From: Cryptomeria japonica
Lineage: Eukaryota > Streptophyta > Pinopsida > Cupressales > Cupressaceae
Direction of reading: 5' to 3'
Length of the DNA: 64,000 bases
Assembly: GCF_030272615.1 (NCBI RefSeq)
Contig: NC_081406.1
Span: 266,520,192 to 266,584,191 of the forward strand
This document shows positions 10,897 through 20,991 of this stretch, one piece after another. The notes below the pieces were generated by a model. The model was given only the letters and a program-made list of their open reading frames with translations, did not search any database and was not told the DNA's origin. Both the position numbers and the translations under genes were made by a program. Position 1 is the first letter of the stretch. Every line of letters begins with the position of its first letter.

Positions 10897-12072
10897 TCCC
10901 CCATTTGGAGCACAAAGGATCCCATCTCATATCATTTAAACATTGTTATTATAGGCAATTGCATCTTAGATCTAGCTTAATTTGATCATATTCTAGCATA
11001 ATTGTTGAATCATGTAGCTTAATCAATCTCTTTTCTAGCTTAATTGCATCATCATCATAGCTTAATCATGCATATCGTTAGCTTAATTAGCCTCTTGGAT
11101 CAATCTAGCACAATCAATCTCATCTAGCTTGCATATCATATCATTTTAAATCCTCCACCTAGGTGTAGTCAAGTCACTAGGATTGCTTATCCAGATCTGA
11201 GAGAAAATCCATACTCACATCTCTTAGGAGGCGATAGGTCACTTTGTCATGGTTTATATTTCATTTAATTTTGATTTGCTAACCATGCTTGTAATGATTT
11301 ATTGAGTGTTTGTGTTGTAGTTGCATGTACCCTACTTCACACATACAAAATGAAGATTATGGTGGATGTCTTTTAGAGTTCAATCTGTTATTTTGATTCA
11401 AGTAATCAAAGGTTGTTTAAGTATTTTCCTGTGCATAGTGGTTTTTCTTGTGCATAGTGGTTGTTTTATTATTTTCATTCTGCTAAATCAAGGATTTTGT
11501 GGATTGATCAAGGAAGATTTTTGTTCTTGGATGATTATTGTATTTGCTTCTTTCAAGGAAAGGTTAAATGCATGCATAGTAGTTGTCATAATAAAATTAA
11601 CCATCAAGTATAAGGAAATAAGCAGTTGATAGTTTCATACTAGGTGTAAAATTAAAAATTGTCTAACAAGGAGAATATAAGGAAAGAGATTTGCTTGACT
11701 TTGAGCCCAATTGGTAAAGAAGGCACTGATCAAAATTTAGAATTCAATAATCCAAAAAATCTATTTATTTTATTTTGTTTTTTAGTTTTATACAAGTAGG
11801 AGATAGGAGTAAAGTCATAAGTTAAATTAATCTACTGCAAAAGTTCATGCCATTTTGAGGTAGAGATAGAAGATAGAATATAATAGAAGAGAATCAATAA
11901 TCTACTGAATTAGAAGGCACACCCACTTAGGCCTTGCAGTACCTGAAGTGAACAAAATTAAAACCAAATTGGTTTTTCCAACAGTTGGCCAAAATTTATT
12001 GCCTAACTTGATCATAGAACTTGGCATCCTCTTAGAGTTTGGCAACCTACAATTTTGAGCTCCAACAACTCC

Positions 12073-13970
12073 ATTGACAAGGACTGAGAATTTGGGACCC
12101 CCTATACAACCATAAATCCACTCCACCCAATTATTGTCAAAACCAAATCTTTTGAGCACTTCCAACAGGAACTCCCTATCCACTAGATCATATGCTTTCA
12201 AAATTTCTAATTTCACTATCATGGAAGGCATTCTTGATTTTCTGACAGTGTGGAAAGCCTCATGAGCTACTATGATCCCCTCTACAATATACCTACCCGA
12301 CACAAATCCCATTTGCTTCTCAGATATGACTTTGTCTATGATTTTAATCAATCTTTGGGCTATGATTTTGGTGATGATCTTGTAGACCATGTTACATATC
12401 GCTATTGGTTTGAAATCCCCCATACAAGTTGCCTCCTTCTTCTTCGGGATAAGTGCTATGAAAGTATGATTAATAGCCCCTAGAACTGTCTTTTTCTTTT
12501 GGAATTCCTCTACAGCCCCCAATAGATCCTCCTTTATGATATCCCAATAGATTTGGTAAAAACAAGTAGGGAACCCATCAGGTCTCGGGCATTTATCATG
12601 GCCCAGAGACTAGGTAACCATCCTTAGCTCATCCATACTTATATGGGCTCTATGTGCTATTTTTTCTTCCTCCAAAATAACCTTTGGGATGATGTCTAGA
12701 AATTCTGATCTACCCAGATCTTGTACTGGGTTGCACTAATTCAAGAGATTTTGAAAGAACCCGACTGCTTCCAAATTTATCTCTTTCCTTGTATGAATGA
12801 TGGTTCCATATTCCTTGGTCAATTTAAAAATCCTATTTATGTTTTTGTTGATCAGAGTTGATTTATGAAAGAACTTAGTGTTCCTATCTCCTTCCTTGAG
12901 CCACACCTCTCTAGACTTTTGCCTCTAGAATATCTCCTCTCTTGCCATCCACTCAGCCTATTATACTTTTAGACCCTTCTCTTTAATGAAATTTTCTTCT
13001 AACATTCTTTTCTCTATGATAATCTCATTCAATGCTCTCAACTCCTTTTCAATCCGATCTCTCTTCGTAAATATATTTTTAAAGTGTTGTTTGTTCCATT
13101 CGTTCAGTTTCCATTTTATGTGTATAAGATTTCTATGAAAAAGGTACATCTTAGAGTGTTTTCCAACCCACACCTCTCCCCACCATTGTTTAAAAAAATC
13201 AAATAGAGTCGGAACCCTAGTCCACATTTTTTCAAATCTGAAAGGGGATCCTCCTATGTAATTCCCTGGAGAGAATTCAATCTAAATTGGAAAATGGTCC
13301 AAGCCATTAAATGGTAGAACATAAGCTATACATTGATCATCCCCCTCCACCCAATTACCAAACAACAAGAATCTATCCAAAAAAATTGTAAATGTTGTGA
13401 ATCCCTTCTATTAGTCCAAGTGAATCTACCCTTCGAGAAGTTTACATCCTTGAGTTTATTAATATCCACAAATTCTTGAAAGTCTTGTTGCACCCTAGTA
13501 TGAATTTTTCTTCCACCTTTCTTCTTTGAACCATTGAGTGTAGCATTGAAATCCCCTCCAATAATAATCTTATCCTCTCTACTATGGGCTATACTTCTGA
13601 AACCTCCTACCAAACCCTCCTCTTCTTCAGTGTTACAATCAGACCATAGACATTGATGACCTTCCAAGACCTGTTAGTTTGATAATCCGTGAGTGTAAGC
13701 AACCTCCAATTTGAGCCTCTCTCTAGCACTGTGCAAGAAGCCTTCAACAGATTCCAAATCACTCCCAAACCTCCAGCTGCACCAATTGTCTCCACACATA
13801 ATCCATCCCACTATCTCCAACTTCTCATATTAAACTCCCATTCCTCTTTTTTCAATTTTGTTTCTTGAACCAAGACTAAATCAAATTTACTAGTACCTAT
13901 TTGGCACCTGAAAAAGGCACCATTTTCTAGGGGCATTTAAGCCCCTAACATTCCAACTAATGATCCTCAT
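12073..13970 (-). pseudogene. L1-a ORF2, 5' part: endonuclease and RT fingers/palm
   Basis: ORF2 begins at the ATG at 13970 with MRIISWNVRGLNAPRK, the usual opening of plant L1 endonucleases. Endonuclease motifs follow: QETKLKKEEWEF near 13850, GGDFNATL near 13560, and FTWTNRR near 13420. RT begins after about 13230. The 12522-11902 frame holds IALIPKKK, KPIAICNMVYKIITKIIAQRL and the KLEILKAYDLVDREFL palm block, in which DISKAYD-type sequence has mutated to EILKAYD. It stops at VLVNG where element D enters. Frameshifts occur near 13230-13330 and 13600. This half would supply nicking and primer-extension activity, but this copy is dead. Confidence 0.85.
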
Positions 13971-14530
13971 GGCTCCATGGGAAGGGGTAACTCCATCCCA
14001 TTCCTAAGAATGGTTTGAGAGAGATTGGTTTTCCTCTTGGCATTGCCTTCTATTTCCAGCCTTGCCTTATTTTTCATACGACCCTTCCTTATATTAGATT
14101 TGACCTTAGGAGTTTGATCCTAGATTGGATTTGCTCCAACCCCCTAGCCTCCAATATCTTGGCTTGGAAATATTTAAAGCTATCATCCGCATTTGACTCT
14201 AAGTCCTCATTATCCTCTCTTCCCCCCTCTAAAACAACTTCCCCAGTCTCCTCCAAAGATTTATCTTCCCCTCCCTGAAGCTCAGATCTGATGTGACTCA
14301 TATCCTCAAGACCTAACCCATGCTCTTGAGAAGACATAAAACCCAACCCTTGCTTCATTTCTCTATTGTCATTTAGTTTGTCTCCTCTCTGGTTCCTGAT
14401 TGAGGTTCTATTTGTAAATCTCCTACTTCCTTAGTAAATTCCTACATACAAACCTCTTCCTCTGGCTCTCTAGCTACTCCATCTTTCTCCTCTGGATGAA
14501 TAGTTAGTTTTCCTTCCGGCCAAATTGACT

Positions 14531-15744
14531 CTAACATTTCCTTCTCCATTTATGAAAGGGGCCACCCTTTGCTTCTCTCTCTTCTTCCCTCAACATAGGG
14601 GATTGTACAAACTTATGTAGTCCTTTAACTGTTACCTTAGAAAAGAAATTCTCCTTCCCATGATGCACCAATTTACAATTGGGACACAAATCCAACTTTT
14701 CTTCACACTTGATGGTCACTTTCCAGGAGTTGTTCTTAGCGACCAAATCAATTTCCTCTAGGAACTCCAGTTCACTTGCTACTTTGACACAAATTCTGAA
14801 ATATAAGTCCCATTTCTGATCAACTAGGGGGGAATCCATGAAAGTATACCTGCCAATCTTCTTGCCAATGTCTTTGATAATATCATCTATCCAGAATTCC
14901 GCAGGCAAGTTATATATTTTGAACTAAATTGAGCTCTCTGAAATCACAAATAACCAGGGATTGAAATTGGGGATCCAATTTATGATGTGCATTTGAATCC
15001 GATCCAAAAAATAGGGCCCCTCGATAAGCATTTTGGTTTTTTCCTCATGCGAGTCAAAAGAAACTAGATAGAACTTGTTTGAAAGTGGTCTCACACCCAC
15101 TTTCTTCCCCCACTAATCTTGACACCAAACCCTAATTTCCTTCCAATCTTTCAGACTCAGCCCTCCCCATTTGATAAAGACTGCTTTCTTACCCAAAAAT
15201 TCCAAATTCATTTGAATAGCACTATCTTTGATAGGAATAACATAAGGATTCACAATTTGTGACTTATCGTTGCCTCGCTTCACTTCCTCCAAAGGCCTTT
15301 CCTTATCGATCAACAATCTGTTACCTTTCTCCTTCTGAACCATAGAAATGCCTGAGCCTCCTAGTTCACTCTCCTCTCTCAAATTGACCTTCCCTGGATC
15401 CTTCCCAAAATCTTTCCTAAACCACCCATTCATATGCTTTTGATATCCCATATTCCCAAATCTCTGATTATTGCTCCTTCTCCTTTAACCTGAATACCTG
15501 AGATTAGATGAATTCCAATTGTTTGTCGGTCTCACCCACAAAGGTTTAATATTCCATTTCTTTCCAAATATTTCCTCTTAGTGTCATCCAAAACCCTCAT
15601 TAATCTAGTGATGGGTCTGCCGCATCCCCTTGTCTGGCCTCCTGGATTGACCAATTTATCCACCCACTTGCCCTTCTCAAAGACCCACTGCGGTCTATAA
15701 TCACTCGATCGTATTTGATGTGTTGTTTCCAAGTCATTTTTCAT
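14531..15744 (-). pseudogene. L1-a ORF1 (RNA-binding protein), broken
   Basis: Frames open at 15744 (70 codons), 15451 (112) and 14908 (125) on the minus strand, upstream of ORF2 as in plant L1s. The 14908 frame has FWIDDIIKDIGKKIGRYTFMD, RICVKVAS and a cysteine cluster CEEKLDLCPNCKLVHHG. This looks like the plant L1 ORF1 pattern of a DUF4283-like region followed by a CCHC-type knuckle. The product would coat LINE RNA. Stops and shifts split it into at least three pieces. The start at 15744 is the first ATG after the GC-rich leader (15745-16019). Confidence 0.7.
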
Positions 15745-16020
15745 CTAGATCTAATCTAGGGTTTCCATATGCTTTCCACCCACTGAACACTTTTTCCCTA
15801 AAGTTTTCCATAGGACACTCCTGCTCTGTTGAGTCTCCCCATCTGGTTTTCAATTGGCAACCTCCAAAATTTCCAACATCAATTCTCCCATAATCATCAT
15901 ACTCCTTCCACCTCTAATGCTCAAAACCTCAGGATCGATCCTCATGTCTTCCTACCACGCCCGCACCGAACTGCTCGCCTGCTCCTCGATTTGCATCCGC
16001 TCCTACGATCGCTCCCGCCA

Positions 16021-16262
16021 TATATGTATATATTATATTATATATACATATGTATACATATATACATGTATATACAAACATATATATGTATATATATGTA
16101 TATATATATATATATGTATATACATATGTATGTACATATATATGTATTTATATGTATATATACATATATGTATGTATATATATACATATATATGTATATA
16201 TATATATACATATATATGTATATATATACATACATATATGTATATATACATATAAATTTATA
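16021..16262. repeat. TA/TATG/TACATA microsatellite block
   Basis: Interleaved TATATG, TATACATA and TATGTA repeats over about 240 bp, immediately next to the 5' end of L1-a. The long Tyr/Ile/His/Met ORFs on both strands here are artefacts of the repeat. Confidence 0.95.
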
Positions 16263-16798
16263 TATCGAATACATGAAATATTAATACAAAACATTAAACT
16301 TAATAAATATATATATTGAATACACATATAACTTATTATTTGATATTCAAATAGTACTTATATTTATTAGTTGATATACACACAGACATAATTGTAGATA
16401 TATTCATTAATTGAAATATAGATAGATATGAAAGTATAAAGATTTAAATCTAGCATAAAGATTCAACCCAACATTCCAAACAAGGATATTCAAACCATAT
16501 CAATACAAAACATTGCAAATAATCACTAAATCGACAGAAGGCATCTTACTACCACCCAACTAATTTATCTCAACTTGACCAACTAGGTTGTGAGTGTGTG
16601 ATAGCTCAATAAGGCACATATATAAGATTACCGTTCACCAAATTTCTCTCCTAAGTGATACTCTTCCTCTCGTCTGGAGGCTTCTTCATTTTTTGCATCC
16701 AATTTAGCACATCACAATAGTAATCAATTGTCATTAAAACATATATATTCATCATATATTTCATATTCAAAATATCGTATTGATTGCACAATCATTCA

Positions 16799-16799
<1 letters not shown>
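16263..16799. other. No gene seen between two microsatellite blocks
   Basis: AT-rich sequence without ORFs, LTR ends or RNA features that I can support. Confidence 0.6.
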
Positions 16800-16834
<35 letters not shown>

Positions 16835-16963
16835 TATGTATATATATGTATATGTATGTATATATGTATGCATATATGTATGTGTGTGTGTGTGTGTGTG
16901 TGTATGTATATATCTATATATACATATATACATATATATATATACATAGAGAGACACACATAG

Positions 16964-17038
<75 letters not shown>

Positions 17039-17160
17039 GACATAGACATAGACATAGACATAGACATACACATACACATACACATACACATACACGTACA
17101 CGTACACGTACACATAAACATACACGTACACATACACATACAAATACACACGCATGCACA
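16800..17160. repeat. Compound microsatellite with in-register hexamer switching
   Basis: The order is (TATG)n at 16803-16833, (GT)n at 16880-16903, mixed TACATA repeats, then a hexamer array in one unbroken 6-bp register. The array runs CATATA x11 (16969-17034), CATAGA x5 (17035-17064), CATACA x5 (17065-17094), CGTACA x3 (17095-17112), then CATAAA, CATACA, CGTACA, CATACA x2 and AATACA to 17148. Long ORFs of Tyr-Val or Tyr-Met are translations of the repeat, not genes. Confidence 0.95.
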
Positions 17161-17170
17161 CACGCATTCA

Positions 17171-17779
17171 AAACATTTTCATGTGTTAGAGAATTTTAAC
17201 TAAAATAAGTAATAGTAAATAGTAATATCACAATGGGGTGTAACATTTATAAGCCTAATATCTCTCCTAAAAGTTCCATGTAAAATAAAATTTGATCTCT
17301 TAATTGCTTCTTTCCTTTTCTGAATAGTTGGTAAGGTTGTTCTAAGGTTTTGGGTTCTTCCCATGTAGGTCCAATGTTCAACTCTCACTTGTTGGGTTTT
17401 CTTAGATGTTCTCCTAATTAGGCCAAGTTTGAAGCCCAAAGGGTTTATAGGGGGCTCACCTTGTTTTGAGCTAAGCTCTAAGTTGCTAGGATGCTCCTAG
17501 TGATTCACCCTCATAGAATTAAACTCTTTATGTTATATTGTACTTGTTGTTAAATAGATTTGTCATTGCAACATTTTTTCTATTTAATACCTTGACTCAA
17601 CCCAATAGGCAATGATAATATTCACAATATCTAGATAGACTATTTTTTATTAAGGTAAAAATAGGTTTTGAAGGGACCCCAAAACCCTTTACATCAAAAT
17701 GCTTCCAAAAAATAAAAGACATAAAAAACTCAACAACCAACCAACAACATCATCAAGACAACAAAAAAACAACAAATTG
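17171..17779. other. No gene seen; possible transposon debris
   Basis: The 79-codon minus-strand frame at 17200-17439 shows no recognisable motif. The stretch 'ggttttgaagggaccccaaaacc' near 17660 reads like transposon debris but cannot be assigned. Confidence 0.5.
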
Positions 17780-18560
17780 AAGAAGCTAAGATGATTTCTA
17801 ATTGTTTGGATTCCAAGCTCTATAACAAAACTTCTAAATGATTTAAGCTTGAGGAAGAGATTGTTACTCTAATAAAATAATTAGAAAATGAAAAAGAGAA
17901 GACAAACATTCAGGGTGGTCTTGACTTTGAAAAGGGAGAAATCTCTAAATCAAATATGGAGGAAGGCAAGAGTGAGAAGAAGGAAGAGAACACACATGAT
18001 GGATTTGAGGAGACAAATGGAGAGATAATAAATATAGACAAGTCCAAAACCAAAAGAAGAGCTCTAGAAGACCTACTCCTAAACAAATTGCTCCAACTAG
18101 GTACTCCCAATCATTCATTGGCAATTGTTATTCCCACAACAAGTTTGGACACAAAGTTGTTGAATGTAGAAGAAATATGAGTATGAATTCATTTAGGTTG
18201 GTAAGGTACAATGCTATTCAATCTTCAATCATTTAATGGCCAGTGCTATGCTTGTAATAAATTTGGTCACAAGGCTAATGGATGCAAAAGTAAAGTAATG
18301 AGGAATAATTTCATGAATAAGAAAAATGCTATGGCTACTTAGTATTTCTATGGTTACTACTACACATGAAACATGTTTGGTCATAGGGTTTTTGACTGTA
18401 GATCTAATGTGAGGATAAATGGTATCACTTTCTATAATTGCAATATATTAGGACAACTGCAAAATTTTGTAAGGCAAGGAATGCAAAATCTACTACTCCA
18501 TAGAAGAAGATTGATCTTAATCAAGAAAAGAAGAAGATGGAACATATATGGAAAAATTTA
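17780..18560 (+). pseudogene. Element G gag fragment with tandem zinc knuckles
   Basis: A broken plus-strand frame begins with a charged coiled-coil-like segment (LEEEIVTLIK, ENEKEKTNI) and runs through the 74-codon frame at 17956-18180. It then shows an array of CCHC knuckles. Knuckle 1 is CYSHNKFGHKVVEC (18126-18167, second Cys changed to His). Knuckle 2 is an intact CYACNKFGHKANGC (18244-18285). Knuckle 3 ends FGHRVFDC (about 18355-18402, its second Cys turned into a stop). Knuckle 4 is a worn one around FYNCNILGQL (18430-18475). Sirevirus-like copia gag proteins carry such NKFGHKA knuckle arrays. The product would be a nucleocapsid. Stops and shifts make it inactive. Confidence 0.7.
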
Positions 18561-18655
18561 GATGAGGTAGTAAAGGGATTCAAGAGATTCTTCCCAATGT
18601 AGAAGAATCCATAGGAAGTTTAAAAGAAAGTATAGAGTCAGGGGGAGTTCTTCAC

Positions 18656-19276
18656 TACATATGTTTCCCCCCCCTAAGTTTTGTGGCTTCTTCTTGGGAA
18701 GCTAATTGGTATGGTTTAGTTTAAGAGATGTAGATCCAAATTAAGGAGATGATGAAAACAAGAGAGGATGATTCAATTAATGTCATAAATGTTAGTATGT
18801 AATTTGCTGATGGTTTGGTTGTCTTGTTAGTTAGGAGAAAGTACAAAAGAAAGAGAGAAAGTATGTTGATATTTACCCCCTATGGGGATCAAGAAGTTTT
18901 TTGATTGTTGATATCAGGGAGGAGCATGTGTAAGGGGAATAAAGTGTATTGCACATGATCGACATATTAGTAAAGAGGGAGTAGATGAATGCTAATATAC
19001 GGGGAGAGAAAAGTGCAAATTGGAGAAGAGTATTGATGAGTAAAGAATGCAAAATCAAGTGAAGACCTTTTTCCCTTTATATCAAAGGGAGAGAGATAAT
19101 GATGAAAGGGGGAGAGAAAAGTGTAGAAGGAAATAGAGAGTAGACGAGTTCATGCAAGTCATATTAAATATCTTTGTCCTCTTTCCTTAATGTTAAAGGG
19201 GGAGAGAAAATGTAGAAATTACTGGTGATCAGTGATATGTTGTGTGAGTATTCCCATCGGTGACAAAGGAGGATAT
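18656..19276 (+). other. Element G 3' region with repeated polypurine tracts
   Basis: Noncoding plus-strand sequence carries repeated copies of AAAGGGGGAGAGAAAA-type tracts: GGGGAGAGAAAA at 19001, AAAGGGAGAGAG at 19084-19095, AAAGGGGGAGAGAAAA at 19105-19120 and again at 19195-19210. The final tract, ACAAAGGAGGATAT, ends at 19276 directly before TGTTAG. Sireviruses are known for several polypurine tracts upstream of the 3' LTR. No pol ORF lies between the gag fragment and these tracts. Confidence 0.6.
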
Positions 19277-19592
19277 TGTTAGAAATTTTTGTCACTAATC
19301 TCTAGGGTATATGCAAGATCAAAGGGGTCCAAATAGTGTCTATGTGAAAAAAAACTTTTTTTTCCTTTGTCTAAAAATGCAAAAATCTTCTTTGAATTTT
19401 TACTTGGGTTGGGGAAAAGTACACGTTGTCATGGTAAAATCCAAGGATGAATGGATATATGTTAGTAACAAATATTCCCATTTCATATAACATTTAAAAA
19501 ATAAATAAAAAATATAATATGCTATCATTATTATTATTATTATACTTGAAATATAATATAGTATAATATTATTATATATAATATATAATAAT
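19277..19592 (+). mobile_element. Element G 3' LTR, partial
   Basis: It begins TGTTAGAAATTTTTGTCAC right after the polypurine tract. It runs into an AT-rich (TATAATA)n stretch where element C is inserted, so its end and its mate are not seen. Confidence 0.5.
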
Positions 19593-19646
19593 TGTAATGG
19601 TGGATAAACTAGGGTTTCACCAATAAGGATAGTAAGACCATTAATC
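19593..19646 (-). repeat. Element C left LTR, first part before A
   Basis: This matches 34311-34364, including AGGGTTT(C/G)ACCAATAAGGATAGTAAGACCA. The match breaks at the TAATC duplication where element A enters and resumes at 29746. Confidence 0.8.
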
Positions 19647-20878
19647 TGTTGGATTGGTTGATTGAACTGAAATATTGAGGGGGGTGAATTAGTATTCCCA
19701 CAGATTCTAAAACTTTCACAACTTCTTAACCTTCGTTGATATATCAATATTATCAATTAAGCTCATCAACGTGAAATAACAAATGCATAATAAACAAGAA
19801 ATACAACCACAAATGGAACACAAGATTTTAGATGCGGAAAATCCAAATGGGAAAAACCACAGAGAGTGTTAAATCTCAAGATAATATAACTAGTTATATG
19901 GTGTTTACAAAATGGGTGGCTCATTGTTAGATGACTCATTGCCAGATTATAAAAGCAGCTCATTGCCGAAATGCTCACTACAATAGATATAAATGAACTG
20001 AGGAAAGTTGCATCTCCAAATGCATGAAAATAGTTCCAGGTTAAGCTTAGATCACATCTCACAAAAAATACAATAGAGTTGGTAAAGGATCTCTCTACCA
20101 TTGTCCACAAATACTTGCAACAGATCCGGTGAAGGATTACTACACTATTGACCACACTCTAACTCTATGCCAACTTCTTTGCCATCCACAACTCACACTT
20201 CACACACTGCACTCTTATTTGCCACTTCTCATTCACTCACACATTTTACATACACATCCATCCATCATTGATACCTCTACTAAAATCATATACACATATA
20301 TATACAAGAAAACTTACACACTAGGATAATAGATCTCAGCTAAGCATAAGTAACATGCTACTTGGATCAACACATTATCTAGTGAAGATTTAATCAAAAT
20401 AACATGATAATTAATTCAGCCTCCACAAGATCTCTACATGCTTTCTTTACACAATTAATTCACCAATGCATATACCTTAATTACTAGAATAAAAATAGAG
20501 CTCAACCAGACCCATTGACCCATAAGCACAAAAATACAAGCACAACAACTCTAAACTCCAAAATATAAATACCACACATACCACAGATGCTGGACCACAA
20601 AATGTGATAGATACAACTGATATAACTAACATAATTGATACCGGAACACACAACTGATATTGGAACATAATATAAACCAAAATAAGCATAACTTAGGATT
20701 TCGAAGATGATGACCTTTCAAAAATAAGTCCAGTAGATCGTCTATGCCTTACTGCATCATATCTTATACATACCTATCTTCAAAAATGTAACACCAACAA
20801 CATACGCCATTCTGTCTGAACCGGATAACCAGATTTGACATCAATGACAACAATGACAATATTCACACAAGTCTGACA
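19647..20878 (-). repeat. Element A left (3') LTR
   Basis: About 1.23 kb, TG...CA, beginning TGTTGGATTGG and ending AAGTCTGACA in plus coordinates. A GAGGGGGGTGAAT motif lies 30 bp inside the left end, shared with B and F. Confidence 0.85.
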
Positions 20879-20891
20879 ATCTCCCCCTTTA
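20879..20891 (-). promoter_or_regulatory. Polypurine tract of element A
   Basis: On the minus strand AAAGGGGGAGATT directly precedes the TGTCAGAC start of the 3' LTR. It is the priming site for plus-strand DNA synthesis and fixes the element's orientation. Confidence 0.8.
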
Positions 20892-20991
20892 TCATTGATG
20901 ACAAAATATCTAAAAAAGAAACATATCTACACACAACTCCTCCTAACTCATATATCTCCTTATTTCTCCTACACCATTCCATTTGCCTTTC

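Larger units (their letters stand above)
10245..11343 (+). repeat. LTR-like 1.1-kb unit with 10-bp inverted ends
   Basis: The unit opens TGTGTGAAGT and closes ACTTCACACA, a perfect 10-bp inverted pair with TG...CA ends. It contains a plus-strand TATA box (10889-10896), a 30-bp perfect palindrome (10283-10312) and repeated 'tagcttaat' words at about 10975-11095. These features suit a solo LTR or the 3' LTR of an element whose 5' LTR is lost. The flanks (TAAGT and TACAA) do not form a target duplication, which weakens the solo-LTR reading. Confidence 0.5.
6986..12067. mobile_element. Element D: 5.08-kb TG...CA insertion with 5-bp duplication
   Basis: The insertion begins TGTTGGAACC and ends GCTCCAACA, and is flanked by a perfect duplication ACTCC (6981-6985 and 12068-12072). 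Removing it and one duplication copy restores the L1-a RT reading frame, so the ends are exact. TG...CA ends and a 5-bp duplication are those of LTR retrotransposons. I could not find a convincing pair of LTRs inside it by eye. The two termini share only a short inverted repeat (TGTTGGA/TCCAACA). It may be a diverged LTR element, or a solo LTR that later received the ORF-bearing DNA at about 7.1-11.4 kb. It carries a long broken ORF (7480-10058), an LTR-like unit (10245-11343) and no RT or integrase. Confidence 0.75.
3093..16019 (-). mobile_element. L1-type LINE (L1-a), split by insertion D
   Basis: Reading the minus strand from 16019 there is a GC-rich 5' leader, ORF1 (15744 to about 14531), ORF2 starting at 13970 with an apurinic endonuclease, reverse transcriptase, and an RNase H domain ending near 4686. 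This is the order of plant L1 elements with RNase H. The RT is interrupted by element D: RT sequence stops at 12073 and resumes at 6980 in the same sense. Removing D and one duplication copy leaves roughly 7.8 kb. Stop codons and frameshifts occur throughout, and one residue of the catalytic RT motif is changed. The 5' boundary at about 16019 is clear. The 3' boundary at about 3093 is inferred from the TA tract and is less certain. Confidence 0.85.

Noticed and set aside
6986-12067. Element D as a DNA transposon
   Set aside because: The inverted ends are only 7 bp, of the TG...CA kind, with a 5-bp duplication, and no transposase is seen. LTR-class origin fits better.
16969-17148. CRISPR-like array
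   Set aside because: The units are 6-bp tandem repeats without spacers, in a plant nuclear context.
16033-17171. Several ORFs of 70-139 codons on both strands
   Set aside because: They translate to Tyr-Ile-Met, Tyr-Val or His-Ile repeats and only reflect the microsatellites.
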